A DNA stretch of 64,000 bases, from the NCBI RefSeq assembly GCF_001685015.1, contig NZ_MAYT01000006.1, forward strand, positions 208 to 64,207. Reading direction: 5' to 3'. The stretch comes from Pseudobacillus wudalianchiensis. Its GTDB lineage: Bacteria > Bacillota > Bacilli > Bacillales > Domibacillaceae. This document shows, one piece after another, positions 1-8,918 of this stretch. The translations under genes were made by a program, and so were the position numbers. Below the pieces are notes generated by a model. It ran no database searches, was not told where the DNA came from, and worked only from the letters and a program-made list of their open reading frames with translations. Each line of letters starts with the position of its first letter. The stretch's first letter is position 1.

Positions 1-46
1 TTTCACTGTTCACCATTCCCTATTTGGCTATCACTTTTTTCTGCTT

Positions 47-1111
47 TTACATTGTTAAGACGATCCGGCCATTAATTTTTCCTTGTACCATTTTCTCGAA
101 AACTTCATTAATTTCATCAAGCGGGGCTGTTTCAATTTGAGCTCTTACTTTTCCTCTTGCAGCAAAGTCAAGGGCTTCTTTCATATCCATGCGAGTACCA
201 ACGATGGAGCCTTTCACGGTTACACCATTTAATACCGTGTCAAAAATCGGGATTGGCAGTTCATCATTTGGAAGACCCACTACAACAAGTGTACCGCCGC
301 GTTTAACCGATTGATAAGCTTGTTCAAACGCTTTTTTTGTTACGGCTACGCTCACCGCTGCTTGTACGCCGCCTACACGATTTTGAATAGCTTCCACTGG
401 ATTTTCTTTAAGGCCATTGACCGTGTCATCTGCGCCTAGATTTTTGGCAAGCTCCAGCTTTTCATCTGCGATATCTACGGCCACAACGTTAAAGCCCATC
501 GCTTTCGCATATTGAAGAGCAATATGCCCCAGCCCGCCAATGCCGTAAATCGCTACCCAATCTCCTGGCTTGGCTCCTGAAACTTTAAGTGCTTTGTATG
601 TGGTCACTCCTGCACACAAAATGGGAGCAGCTGCAACTGAATCTAACTCATCTGGAATTTTTGCTGCATAATCCGCTGCTGCAATGCAATATTCTGCATA
701 GCCCCCATCAACAGAATAACCGCCATTTTCCTGGTTTGGACAAAGCGTCTCTTGCCCTTTCAAGCAATATTCACATTCCCCACAAGCAGAATAAAGCCAA
801 GGAATCCCTACACGATCCCCTACTTTTAAAGCTGTAACTCCTGCACCGATCTCCTCGACTACCCCGACTCCTTCATGACCAGGGATCAGCGGCAATTTTG
901 GTTGTACTGGCCAGTCGCCATGGGCAGCGTGTAAATCTGTATGACATACGCCGCATGCCTCGATTCTTACAAGCGCTTCTCCCGGACCTGGTTTTGGCTT
1001 TGACACATTTTTCACTTCTAAGTCTTGTTTAAATTCATTAACAACGGCTGCTTTCATAACCTCTGTCTCTTTGCTCGCTTTTTGGACGTCCTTTACAATT
1101 GCCTCTTTCAT
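47..1111 (-). CDS. adhP: Zinc-dependent alcohol dehydrogenase, AdhP/ADH-T type
   Basis: Cytosolic medium-chain NAD-dependent alcohol dehydrogenase that interconverts ethanol-like alcohols and aldehydes. Visible marks are the catalytic zinc motif [16 protein letters not shown] with GHEGVG, a four-cysteine structural zinc loop (CGECEYC and a following C), and the Rossmann motif GIGGLGH. The family normally starts at the internal MKAAVV (residue 19). Here the frame runs 18 residues further up to an ATG with a strong AAAGGAGG site about 7 nt ahead, so the longer start is preferred. It is a single gene, with the nagB terminator upstream. It closely resembles thermophilic Bacillus/Geobacillus ADH enzymes. 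It could reduce acetaldehyde, but nothing ties it to the microcompartment locus 58 kb away. Confidence 0.93.
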   Translation of the reverse strand: MKEAIVKDVQKASKETEVMKAAVVNEFKQDLEVKNVSKPKPGPGEALVRIEACGVCHTDLHAAHGDWPVQPKLPLIPGHEGVGVVEEIGAGVTALKVGDRVGIPWLYSACGECEYCLKGQETLCPNQENGGYSVDGGYAEYCIAAADYAAKIPDELDSVAAAPILCAGVTTYKALKVSGAKPGDWVAIYGIGGLGHIALQYAKAMGFNVVAVDIADEKLELAKNLGADDTVNGLKENPVEAIQNRVGGVQAAVSVAVTKKAFEQAYQSVKRGGTLVVVGLPNDELPIPIFDTVLNGVTVKGSIVGTRMDMKEALDFAARGKVRAQIETAPLDEINEVFEKMVQGKINGRIVLTM

Positions 1112-1206
1112 GATAAATCCTCCTTTTTCGGATTATTCAGTTTATTATTTGCAAGGAACATGCCAAGTTAAAAATCCTCTTTTGGTCGCTTATTTTAAGA
1201 AAAGAA

Positions 1207-1243
1207 GCCGCCTTTTCGGCTGATTGAGCCGTTTTTACGGCTG
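1207..1243. repeat. Two tandem mini-hairpins upstream of the alcohol dehydrogenase
   Basis: Two near-identical units, 21 bp apart, each form a 5-bp hairpin: AGCCG/CGGCT at 1207-1222 and again at 1228-1243. They lie about 100 bp upstream of the adhP start and before the nagB terminator. No T-run follows, so they are not obvious terminators. They may shape the 5' leader of adhP; the function is unknown. Confidence 0.4.
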
Positions 1244-1286
1244 GTCTCTGACAAAAAAACGGCTATTTCTCCTATCCCGACTATGC

Positions 1287-1320
1287 AAAAAAACAGTTCT
1301 ACCCGGTGGCAGAACTGTTT
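1287..1320 (-). terminator. Rho-independent terminator after nagB
   Basis: A perfect 10-bp stem (AAACAGTTCT at 1291-1300 with AGAACTGTTT at 1311-1320) and a 10-nt loop is followed on the minus strand by a run of seven T. It lies 90 bp beyond the nagB stop. Confidence 0.85.
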
Positions 1321-1410
1321 AGTCTTTTATGGTCTAATTAATCAAAATAATTATCGGAGCTTGAGTTTGTAGTATCGATCGGCGTCTCCGAGTGTCTTCT
1401 TTGATTATCT

Positions 1411-2154
1411 CTAGTTTGTTTTTATTTGGTCTACTTTTTTCAACGCCTCTTCATCTACAATCAAGGTTACATTCGGATGTGTAAGTAAAGCTGAAGCCGG
1501 AAAGCTCTCGTTCGCTTCTTCTGTCAATAGCCGAACGATGGCATCTGCTTTTGATTCTCCTGAAACGAGCAGCACAATTTCTTTAGCGCGCATGATGGTT
1601 TGAATGCCCATTGTAACCGCGTGTGTCGGCACTTCATCTAGGCTAGAAAAATAACGGGCATTTGCTTCTCTTGTTGATTCATCAAGCGTCACCACATGAG
1701 TAACTGAATCAAAAGAAGTTCCTGGCTCATTAAAGCCAATGTGACCATTTCCTCCGATACCGAGTATCTGAAGATCAACATCCCCTGCTTCTTTAATTAG
1801 CTGTTCATAGTGACGGCATTCTGCTTGTAAATCCTCCGTTTCTCCATTCGGTAAATGAACATTTTCTTCTGGGATATCAATATGGTCAAACAACTGCTGT
1901 CTCATGTATGTATAATAACTATTCCGATCTTCCCGCGGCAGGCCGGCGTATTCATCGAGGTTGAATGTCGTTATCTGTTGATAACTTGTACCTGCTGTTC
2001 GATGATCCGTTACTAACTGTTCATACATTCCTTCAGGTGTTCCCCCTGTAGCAAGCCCTAGCACAAGCTGAGGGTTTGCCCTTACTTTTTCTAAGATGAG
2101 CCTCGCAGCGGTTTCACTTAATTCTTTGTAATCTTTTACTTTTATTATCTTCAT
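1411..2154 (-). CDS. nagB: Glucosamine-6-phosphate deaminase NagB
   Basis: Converts glucosamine 6-phosphate to fructose 6-phosphate and ammonia, in amino-sugar breakdown. The 247-aa protein has the family motifs: LGLATGGTPEGMY near residue 30, FNLDEYAGL, and the active-site stretch LGIGGNGHIGFNEPG. The open frame extends 23 codons further up, but the ATG at 2154 has AAAGGAG at proper spacing and gives the usual N-terminus MKIIKVKDY. nagA and a GntR-type nagR are not adjacent, unlike in many Bacillus, so it appears to stand alone with its own terminator. Confidence 0.95.
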   Translation of the reverse strand: MKIIKVKDYKELSETAARLILEKVRANPQLVLGLATGGTPEGMYEQLVTDHRTAGTSYQQITTFNLDEYAGLPREDRNSYYTYMRQQLFDHIDIPEENVHLPNGETEDLQAECRHYEQLIKEAGDVDLQILGIGGNGHIGFNEPGTSFDSVTHVVTLDESTREANARYFSSLDEVPTHAVTMGIQTIMRAKEIVLLVSGESKADAIVRLLTEEANESFPASALLTHPNVTLIVDEEALKKVDQIKTN

Positions 2155-2419
2155 GCTTTTATACTCCTTTGAACATATGAAAATAACGATGACTGGATAA
2201 ATCGTTTTATTTATTTTTACCATACACTTGGCAAATAAGCTATGAGAGACCCCTATTTTATCGCCATATATTTCGTCTTTTTCCGTTGATTATCTTACTT
2301 TTTTATCGGGAAAGCATATGCTTTTTGATAGAATCATGTAGAATAAAGACAAAGAAGAACGTTTAAATTTACTCCAACGACTGACCGAAAAAACTTAATA
2401 TAAGAAAAGAGGGATTCCG

Positions 2420-2944
2420 ATGAATCAGAAAGAGACAGTGATTGACTGGATGATCTTCACACACGATGAATGGCAGTTTTATATAGCGAAAACCCGAAGC
2501 GGGCTTTGTTACGTAAGTTCTCCTAATCAACCGCACGAAGAGTTTGAGAGCTGGATACGAAAGCATTTTCCTGCGGCAGTGCTCGTGGAAAACACGGAAG
2601 CTTTGAAGCCCTATGCCATTGAGCTGCAAGAATATTTTGAAGGAACACGGCACTCCTTCTCACTGCCTGTCGATGTGAAAGGAACCGCTTTTCAGGAAGA
2701 GATTTGGGAAGCATTAAAAACCATACCGTATGGTAAGACTCTTTCCTATTCTGATATTGCCCAGCTTATTGAAAAACCGAAAGCTGTTCGTGCCGTTGGG
2801 TCAGCCATTGGTGCGAACCCAGTGCTGATTACGGTACCGTGCCACCGTGTCATTGGCAAAAATGGAGCAATTACTGGTTATCGCGGAGGGACAGATATGA
2901 AGCAATATTTGCTTCAATTAGAAGTACAGAAAGACATAAAATGA
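2420..2944 (+). CDS. ogt: Methylated-DNA--[protein]-cysteine S-methyltransferase
   Basis: Suicide DNA-repair protein that transfers the methyl group from O6-methylguanine to its own cysteine. The motif VPCHRVIG gives the acceptor Cys141, with FQEEIWEALKTIPYG and the winged-helix DNA-binding region ahead of it. The 174-aa length is normal for Ogt/AdaB. It starts at an ATG behind AAGAGGGA. It stands alone, divergent from nagB and convergent with the carboxypeptidase gene. No Ada regulatory domain is fused. Confidence 0.93.
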   Translation: MNQKETVIDWMIFTHDEWQFYIAKTRSGLCYVSSPNQPHEEFESWIRKHFPAAVLVENTEALKPYAIELQEYFEGTRHSFSLPVDVKGTAFQEEIWEALKTIPYGKTLSYSDIAQLIEKPKAVRAVGSAIGANPVLITVPCHRVIGKNGAITGYRGGTDMKQYLLQLEVQKDIK

Positions 2945-3003
2945 TAGAATCATTTTAACTTTTAAAAAAGCCTGATTTATAGTTCTAAATCAGGCTCGCT
3001 TAT

Positions 3004-3981
3004 TCAATTTCCATAAATAAGGATTTCCGTCTTTTCGTTTTCCGCCGTTATTTCTGCTTGTCCACCAATTGGCAAAGTCGCAATTGGATCGGTATGCCCA
3101 AAGCTCACATTAGCCATCACCGGAATGTCACGAAGCTCTAGCTTATTTTTGAGCAATGAGACGAGTGCCGACTCGGTAATATCGGACTCTTTTTGGAAAC
3201 GGCCGATTAAAACCGCTTTTAATTCTTTGGCATCCGGTAAATGAAGAACGGACTGTATATCACGATCAAACTTCATTAAATGCGTTTCATTGTCATCTTC
3301 AATAAACAATACCGCTCCTTTTAAAGAAGGCATGTATTCTGTTCCCTGCAGCAAATTTAACGTACTGAGATTGCCGCCGACAAGCCTTCCTTCTGCTCGT
3401 CCTTCCGTTATAATGATAGGCCCTTCATTTGGATAGTACGTACGATCTTCCTGATCTAAATACCATTTATCATCGCTCCACGTCTCAGGAGCTTCTAATT
3501 CAAACGGAGCGTCATTTGTCAAAGCAGCGAGCATTCCTTGTATCGTATAATCGGCCATCTGTTTCATTCCAAATGTAGAAAAATGGGGACCCGAGTACGT
3601 AATCAATCCCGTCTTTCGATAAATAGCTAATTGAAGTGCGGTAATATCGCTGTAGCCAATAAGAATTTTTGGGTTATTTTGAATCAAATCATAATCGATA
3701 TGAGCGAGCAGCTGATTCACATTGTATCCGCCAATCGCTGTAAAAATAGCTTTTACATTAGGATCACGAAACGCCTCGTGTAAATCCTCTAGTCTATTTT
3801 CGACAGAGGTAGAAAACACAAGATCATGCTCCTCGACATGACGTCCGAACGTCACACGAAATCCTAGCCCTTCTAACCGCTCCTGTGCGATCTCTACCTG
3901 TTTTCCTTTTACAATAGCCATGCTCATGGATGGGGCAATGACTCGAATTTCATCCCCTGGCTGCAAACGTGGTGGCTGCAT
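3004..3981 (-). CDS. LD-carboxypeptidase, peptidase family S66 (MccF-like)
   Basis: Serine peptidase of the S66 family, which trims the terminal D-Ala of murein tetrapeptides or hydrolyses microcin C-like conjugates. The nucleophile elbow GYSDIT, the acidic FIEDDNE region and a C-terminal FGHTDP histidine motif supply the Ser-Glu-His triad. No signal peptide is seen, so it should act in the cytosol on recycled muropeptides or imported peptides. The ATG at 3981, behind GGAGGAAGG, is a better start than the upstream TTG in frame. The next upstream gene on this strand (GlcG-like) ends 24 nt before it, so the two may be cotranscribed. Confidence 0.85.
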   Translation of the reverse strand: MQPPRLQPGDEIRVIAPSMSMAIVKGKQVEIAQERLEGLGFRVTFGRHVEEHDLVFSTSVENRLEDLHEAFRDPNVKAIFTAIGGYNVNQLLAHIDYDLIQNNPKILIGYSDITALQLAIYRKTGLITYSGPHFSTFGMKQMADYTIQGMLAALTNDAPFELEAPETWSDDKWYLDQEDRTYYPNEGPIIITEGRAEGRLVGGNLSTLNLLQGTEYMPSLKGAVLFIEDDNETHLMKFDRDIQSVLHLPDAKELKAVLIGRFQKESDITESALVSLLKNKLELRDIPVMANVSFGHTDPIATLPIGGQAEITAENEKTEILIYGN

Positions 3982-4005
3982 TTTCCCTTCCTCCAAAATT
4001 CTGTT

Positions 4006-4428
4006 TTATTCGTTTATTAAGCTGAGTGCCGCTTCACAGCAGGCTTGGTCCTGATCGGTCGAACCGCCGCTTACTCCGATTCCGCCCGCTAGGTCATTTC
4101 CGCAGCGTATCGGATAACCGCCGCCAAATACCGTCAGCCGTTTCGTATGCACGATGCCGGTTTTTAATGCCGGCTTATCTTTAATTACATCATACCATTC
4201 ATGGGTAGGCCGTCCAAATGCAGCTGCCGTATAAGCTTTATCCTGAGCAATATCGATGCTTAACAATGGAGCTTGATCCATTCTTGAAAAAGCAAGCAGG
4301 TTACCGCCTGCATCCATAATCGCTACGTTAATCGCAATCCCCAGCTCTGCTGCTCTCTCCTTAGCCGCCTGGATCATCCGCTCAGCTAAATCACTAGAAA
4401 CCGTCTTTTTTTCAATAAACATGGTCAT
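4006..4428 (-). CDS. GlcG/HbpS family protein (DUF336)
   Basis: Small cytosolic protein (140 aa) of the GlcG/HbpS fold, a family that includes heme-binding HbpS and poorly understood accessory proteins of glycolate and diol operons. Family signatures are the AIMDAGGNLLAFSRMDQAP stretch, DKAYTAAAFGRPT, and a glycine-rich GGYPIRCGNDLAGGIGVSGG near the C-terminus. The start has GAAAGGAG 8-9 nt upstream. It lies between a small hypothetical gene and the carboxypeptidase gene, with close spacing to the latter. Ligand and function cannot be told from sequence. Confidence 0.8.
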   Translation of the reverse strand: MTMFIEKKTVSSDLAERMIQAAKERAAELGIAINVAIMDAGGNLLAFSRMDQAPLLSIDIAQDKAYTAAAFGRPTHEWYDVIKDKPALKTGIVHTKRLTVFGGGYPIRCGNDLAGGIGVSGGSTDQDQACCEAALSLINE

Positions 4429-4466
4429 GTTTATTCTCTCCTTTCTATAATTAAAGGGAAATTAAG

Positions 4467-4492
4467 AAAAGACGGCACACCGGCCGCCTTTT
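4467..4492 (-). terminator. Terminator overlapping the stop of the small gene
   Basis: AAAAGACGGC (4467-4476) pairs with GCCGCCTTTT (4483-4492) with one mismatch. On the minus strand it overlaps the stop codon of the 49-aa gene and ends in a T-rich run. Confidence 0.6.
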
Positions 4493-4640
4493 ACCTGCTA
4501 TGTACGTTCTCTTTGTACATTTCCTGCATTCTTTCTTTAATTATGTGCATAACTTTTTCAACCTTACTGTCATCCCGATAAGCTTCTTCATAAGCTTCTT
4601 GCATCAGCAACAATAACTGTTTCTGTTCTTGCACTTTCAT
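4491..4640 (-). CDS. Small hypothetical protein (49 aa)
   Basis: Short frame of 49 codons starting MKVQEQKQLL and ending YKENVHSR. It has a GAGG site 7 nt before the ATG and a terminator overlapping its stop. The product is charged and predicted mostly helical, rich in Glu, Lys and Gln, with no cysteine, signal or membrane segment. I do not recognise the family. The ribosome binding site plus terminator make it a probable real gene. Confidence 0.55.
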   Translation of the reverse strand: MKVQEQKQLLLLMQEAYEEAYRDDSKVEKVMHIIKERMQEMYKENVHSR

Positions 4641-4757
4641 TCCTTTACCTCGATTATCCACTAGATTTCTTTCTCAATGAAACAAGTTTATCATACTATA
4701 AAATTGCGAATCTTCCAAGATAAAAGCAAATTATTCCCTTTTATGTCACCTTCCTAT

Positions 4758-4794
4758 AAAGAAAGCCGAATAGTGACGGCATCCGGCTTTCTTT
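4758..4794. terminator. Bidirectional terminator
   Basis: A perfect 11-bp stem (AAAGAAAGCCG at 4758-4768 with CGGCTTTCTTT at 4784-4794) lies between the CAP protein gene and the small gene. Poly-T tracts are built into the stem arms. Confidence 0.75.
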
Positions 4795-4919
4795 GTCTAA
4801 TCTTTGCATGATTATCCGTTATCGTACGTTTTTGTTCATGCTTACCGGATGTTGTCCATCATTCTATAAGCTTTATCGATGCTCACTGGATGTGGTTCAC
4901 CCTTCAAAGCTAGCGGCCT

Positions 4920-5963
4920 TTATCGTTTTACGAACATCTGTGTATAATAAATACCGTAATCGCCGCCCTCGGCAATCCCAATTCCCATTTCTGCATAGTT
5001 TGCACTTAAAATGTTAGCACGATGGCCTGGACTGTTCATCCATCCTCTCATAACAGCCTCTGCTGTACTGTAACCAGCAGCGATATTTTCACCGGCATAT
5101 GTAAAGCCAATGCCATACCGATCCATCATATCAAATGGACTGCCATACGTTGGAGAAGTATGATCAAAGTAATTCTTCTTCGCCATATCTTCCGATTTCA
5201 GCTGTGCCACCTTCGCTACATCATCAGCATACTTTAGCGGCTTCACTCCGGCTTTTGACCGCTCTTGGTTAACAAGGCTCAGAATTTGCTGCGCTACCTC
5301 TGCATGGGCATCGGACAGCGTATCTTTAGCAGGTGGCTGAGGCGTTGTTACTTCCTGATCATGCTTAAGAATATTGCTAATAAAGACAGCAAGCTGTCCT
5401 CTCGTTACCTTTCCATTTGGTGAAAAGGTCGTTGCCGTTGTACCCGATGTGATACCGGCGCCAGCCAGTGTTCCAATATATTCAGCTGCCCAATGATTTT
5501 CCGGTACATCCGTAAAGCTTGGTCCTTTCGCTCTCGGCAAGTTAAAGGCCGTTACCATGATTTTAGCTAATTCTGCTCTCGTAAGCGGGCGGTTCGGATG
5601 AAAATAATCCGCCTTTGAGAATATTCCCTGCTCTGTGAGCGCCACAATGTACGAATAGCCAGCTGTGCCAGAAGCTGAAACATCCTGAAACTTCATTGTA
5701 CTTGTCTGTTTAGGATTGATCTTTAATGCCCGTCCAATAAAAATGGCGCTCTGTGCCCTAGTCACAGGTTCCTGCGCTCGAAATGTCCCGTCTTTAAAGC
5801 CTGTGATAATTCCTTGACTTGCCATTTTCTCAATTTGCGGATATGCCCAGTATTTATCAGAAATATCATGGAACGAAGTGGCTGCATCCGCTGGAGAAGC
5901 CCAGATACCGCCTGAAAGAATGAATGCTGCGGCTGCTGTTCCCATTTTTTTTGATAGTTTCAT
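4920..5963 (-). CDS. SLH-domain CAP (SCP/PR1-like) surface protein
   Basis: Exported cell-surface protein of 347 aa. An N-terminal signal peptide (cut expected near ASPADAA, residues 22-28) is followed by three S-layer homology repeats (about 30-75, 90-135 and 150-200), which bind pyruvylated wall polymer. A short proline-rich linker leads to a CAP domain (about 220-347) with HTSPTYGSP, GENIAAG and WMNSPGHRANIL motifs, as in Bacillus YkwD/YlbC-type proteins. The start is behind GAGGTGG. Function in spore-formers is often cell-wall related, but the activity is unknown. It stands alone and is flanked by a terminator. Confidence 0.9.
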   Translation of the reverse strand: MKLSKKMGTAAAAFILSGGIWASPADAATSFHDISDKYWAYPQIEKMASQGIITGFKDGTFRAQEPVTRAQSAIFIGRALKINPKQTSTMKFQDVSASGTAGYSYIVALTEQGIFSKADYFHPNRPLTRAELAKIMVTAFNLPRAKGPSFTDVPENHWAAEYIGTLAGAGITSGTTATTFSPNGKVTRGQLAVFISNILKHDQEVTTPQPPAKDTLSDAHAEVAQQILSLVNQERSKAGVKPLKYADDVAKVAQLKSEDMAKKNYFDHTSPTYGSPFDMMDRYGIGFTYAGENIAAGYSTAEAVMRGWMNSPGHRANILSANYAEMGIGIAEGGDYGIYYTQMFVKR

Positions 5964-6212
5964 AGATTTCCACCTCTGCTAAATAAATGATTACTTGTAA
6001 CCTGCCTCATTATATCAATTACCCAAACCAATCTCATCGCCTGATTGACCTATATGAATAGAGAAAAATGCCTTTATAAAACTACTTTTCTCTTATTTAA
6101 ATAAAATAAACCTAGAAATTTCCCATTTGACATGTTGTTGACACATTCCTCCTTTATATTAGAACTATCAAATCGTTATTGAAGTCTTTCTGTACATAGG
6201 AGGAATAGATAG

Positions 6213-6575
6213 ATGAAGAAAAAAACGATGTCGTATGTGATGAGCGGTGCGCTCTCCATCAGCATTTTAGGATCAACTCCTTCACTAACAGCAGCGGGCC
6301 CAGCTACAACGAAGGCTGAAACCGCTTCTTATAAATACCGGGACGGACAACAAATAAAGGGAATCAGAGATTTTTCTGATGTCATCCGTGAACAAGCTGC
6401 ATCCTTTGGAATTGATCCTGCCAACAAAGATATTGAAACACTTGCCAGAGAAGTGCGGGAAGCAAAAGTACAACAGCAGGCAGCATCCTTTGGGATCAAC
6501 ACATCGAATAAAGATTTCCAAACTCTGAAACAAGAAATCCGTAACGCCCAGCAATCATTGAATGCTAAGCGTTAA
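6213..6575 (+). CDS. Secreted protein with two internal repeats, unknown function
   Basis: Exported 120-aa protein. It has a signal peptide (MKKKTMSYVMSGALSISIL, cut near residue 28-30), then a lysine-rich segment and two copies of a ~28-residue unit. Each unit contains QAASFGI(D/N), NKD and a short helix (LAREVREA / LKQEIRNA). GGAGG sits ahead of the ATG. A possible -35 TTGACA lies upstream, but no well-spaced -10 could be placed. It lies 118 bp upstream of the two-component genes, with only a weak hairpin between, so it may be their target or partner. The family is not recognised. Confidence 0.7.
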   Translation: MKKKTMSYVMSGALSISILGSTPSLTAAGPATTKAETASYKYRDGQQIKGIRDFSDVIREQAASFGIDPANKDIETLAREVREAKVQQQAASFGINTSNKDFQTLKQEIRNAQQSLNAKR

Positions 6576-6693
6576 TTCGGTTTCTTCTCTTTTAAGCTGT
6601 CAATTGGCAGCTTATTTGTTTTTTTCTTATAATGAAGAAAAAATAGATCGAACTGTATGAAAACGGGATGATTAGAAAATGAGGTGAAGTAGG

Positions 6694-7386
6694 GTGACAG
6701 CTGCTATACTGCTCGCAGAGGATGAACTAGCCATTAGCCAGGTGTTAAAAGCTTATTTAACGAAAGCTGGCTTTCACGTTATGCAAGCCTTTGATGGACA
6801 ACAAGCAATCAATTTATTCCATTCTGAACCGACTGACCTTGTACTGCTCGACGTTATGATGCCTAAAGCAGATGGTTGGACTGTTTTAAAAGAAATTCGG
6901 CAAACAAGCTCATGCCCGGTCATTATGCTCACAGCACTGGGGGACGTGAACTATCGGTTGGAAGGGTTAAATAATGGAGCAGATGATTATATTACGAAGC
7001 CATTTAACGGCGAAGAAGTCGTAGCGCGAGTACGGGCTGTCCTTAGACGTTCAGGCAATGAAGCTCCGTCTTCAGCCATTAAACAATATGGAAGCTTAGC
7101 CATTGATAGCTCCGCGCATCGAGTGACATTAAAAGGAATTAACCTGGCTTTAACACCACGCGATTTATCGGTGTTATTATTTCTCGCTTCCCAGCCAAAT
7201 AGAACATTCACACGTGAACAGCTGATCGAACATGTCTGGGGCCATGATTACGATGGCAGCGACCGTGCCGTTGATTTATCCATTAAACGGCTGCGTAAAT
7301 CGTTAAAAAATTGGCCAGAAACAGAAGGTGAAATCAAAACATTACGGGGATTGGGGTATCAATTTTGTGTTTATGAAAACAACTAG
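6694..7386 (+). CDS. OmpR-family response regulator
   Basis: Two-component DNA-binding regulator. The receiver domain (about 1-118) has the acidic pair in AEDE, phospho-acceptor Asp in VLLDVMMP, Thr in MLTALGD and Lys in KPFNGEE. The C-terminal winged helix (about 130-228) carries FTREQLIEHVWG and DRAVDLSIKRLRKSL. It begins with GTG behind GAGGTGA. The partner kinase gene overlaps its end by 14 nt, so the two are translationally coupled. The stimulus is unknown; the secreted repeat protein upstream is a candidate target. Confidence 0.92.
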   Translation: MTAAILLAEDELAISQVLKAYLTKAGFHVMQAFDGQQAINLFHSEPTDLVLLDVMMPKADGWTVLKEIRQTSSCPVIMLTALGDVNYRLEGLNNGADDYITKPFNGEEVVARVRAVLRRSGNEAPSSAIKQYGSLAIDSSAHRVTLKGINLALTPRDLSVLLFLASQPNRTFTREQLIEHVWGHDYDGSDRAVDLSIKRLRKSLKNWPETEGEIKTLRGLGYQFCVYENN

Positions 7387-8809
7387 AAGAATCTCTTTGC
7401 TGCGCTATTGGACAACGCGTTACGTTGCGGCTCTTTGCCTTGGTCTCTTCATCGCTGCCATTCTGACTGTTATTTGGCTGCAGCATACGATGCTGAACAA
7501 TCGACTGGAAGTATCAGAATTTATCGCAGAAGAACTAGCTAATCGGATTGCTGGCAGCCAAGAAGAAAAAAATGTCTCTCCAACGATTGATGAAGATATG
7601 CTGAAAAGCCGTGAGCTCTTTTTACAGTCAGAACATCCTCCTGCTATCTTTATTACAGATCCAAAAGGGCGAGTTCTTTCAGCTAATCAGTCGACTTCTG
7701 GTATCGAAACGAGTTCCTTCGCTCCTTCTCTTTTACAGAAAAAAGGAGATGTATTAAAGCTTTCTCCTGAAATGGCGAACGGATCACGCACATGGATGAT
7801 TAAAAAGCCTATTAAGGTGGATGATATTATATTTGGCTGGGTCGTTATGCTGCAGCCAGAAAACGAACTGGAAAATGTAACAGAGGAATATCGCCTGCTG
7901 ACTGGGCTCATTATTAGTCTGGGCTTATTTGGCTGGGCAGCGATTTATATTTTATCACGCCGGCTTGCTACTCCGATTAGCCAAGTAGCAAAAGCTGCAA
8001 AACAAATTCAAGAAGGCAATTATCAAGTTCGCCTGCCGGAACAGATTAAAGAACAAGAAGTGTATGATCTCGTTCATTCCTTTAAAGAAATGGCTCAGAA
8101 GCTGCAACAGCTAGAATCTTTACGAGCTGAGCTATTGGCCGGGGTTACTCATGAATTAAAAACACCGGTCACTTCTATTAGCGGTCTTTTACAAGCGGTA
8201 AGAGACGGTGTGGTAACAGGAGAAGAAGCCCATAACTTTATTGATATCTCTTTGAAAGAGACAACAAAGATGCAAAAAATGGTGAACGATTTACTGGAAT
8301 TTAATTCTTTTTCGGCGAACGCTTTGCCTGTAGCCGTGGAAAAACATTCAGTGAATGAACTCCTTTCTGAAATTGTCCATCAGTGGCATTTGGGACAAGA
8401 GACAGAAGAGATTACGATTTCCTTCTCTCCTTTACCAACTAATCGCTCTATAACGACCGATGCTGTGCGTCTGCAGCAAATCATTGTCAATTTATTAAAT
8501 AATGCCCGCCATGCCGTTGATTCAGACGGTAAAATTGAGATTTCTCTATCAGAACAAGAATCCGGGTTTCTGTCTATCGAAGTAAAAGACAACGGCAGTG
8601 GCATTCCACCGGCTGAGCAGGCACTCATTTTTGAACGTTTTTACCGCGGAGAACAGAAAAAATACAAAGTCCGCGGCCTGGGACTCGGCTTGCCTTATAG
8701 TAAGCTGCTCGCTCAGGCATTAAATGGAGAGCTTCTATTGAAAGACAGTTCCTCATTCGGCACAATTTTTCAAATTTTGCTGCCGCTGGCAGAAGAGCGA
8801 ATAAAATAA
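7373..8809 (+). CDS. Membrane sensor histidine kinase
   Basis: Partner of the preceding regulator (478 aa). TM1 is about residues 17-36, then an extracytoplasmic sensor of about 135 residues, TM2 near 175-195, HAMP, HisKA with phospho-His in GVTHELKTP, and an ATPase domain with NLLNNARHA, DNGSGIP and GLGLGLPYSK. The ATG at 7373 overlaps the regulator and starts a few residues before TM1. A GTG further up in frame is less likely because it would sit well inside the regulator gene. The ligand is unknown. Confidence 0.92.
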   Translation: MKTTRRISLLRYWTTRYVAALCLGLFIAAILTVIWLQHTMLNNRLEVSEFIAEELANRIAGSQEEKNVSPTIDEDMLKSRELFLQSEHPPAIFITDPKGRVLSANQSTSGIETSSFAPSLLQKKGDVLKLSPEMANGSRTWMIKKPIKVDDIIFGWVVMLQPENELENVTEEYRLLTGLIISLGLFGWAAIYILSRRLATPISQVAKAAKQIQEGNYQVRLPEQIKEQEVYDLVHSFKEMAQKLQQLESLRAELLAGVTHELKTPVTSISGLLQAVRDGVVTGEEAHNFIDISLKETTKMQKMVNDLLEFNSFSANALPVAVEKHSVNELLSEIVHQWHLGQETEEITISFSPLPTNRSITTDAVRLQQIIVNLLNNARHAVDSDGKIEISLSEQESGFLSIEVKDNGSGIPPAEQALIFERFYRGEQKKYKVRGLGLGLPYSKLLAQALNGELLLKDSSSFGTIFQILLPLAEERIK

Positions 8810-8825
8810 GGAGTTCGGATCATAT

Positions 8826-8880
8826 AAAGGGGAATTCGGCTAATATACTGCCAATTCCGCTAGTAAAGCAGCGAATTCAG
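8826..8880. repeat. Short tandem AATTC-GCTA repeats
   Basis: Two to three imperfect units of about 22 bp, each beginning (G)AATTC(C/G)GCTA, lie between the kinase stop and the terminator. The A+T-rich units are spaced regularly. No protein or known site is evident. Confidence 0.35.
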
Positions 8881-8882
8881 AG

Positions 8883-8916
8883 AATAAGGCTGACTCTTTC
8901 GAGAGTCAGCCTTATT
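8883..8916. terminator. Bidirectional terminator with TTCG loop
   Basis: A perfect 15-bp stem (8883-8897 with 8902-8916) and a TTCG tetraloop serves the kinase gene from the left and the DUF1540 genes from the right. Confidence 0.88.
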
Positions 8917-8918
8917 AT

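Noticed and set aside
6127-6165. Two TTGACA boxes as a promoter for the secreted repeat protein
   Set aside because: No good -10 lies 16-18 bp from either box (TATATT is 11 or 22 bp away), so it is not listed as a promoter.
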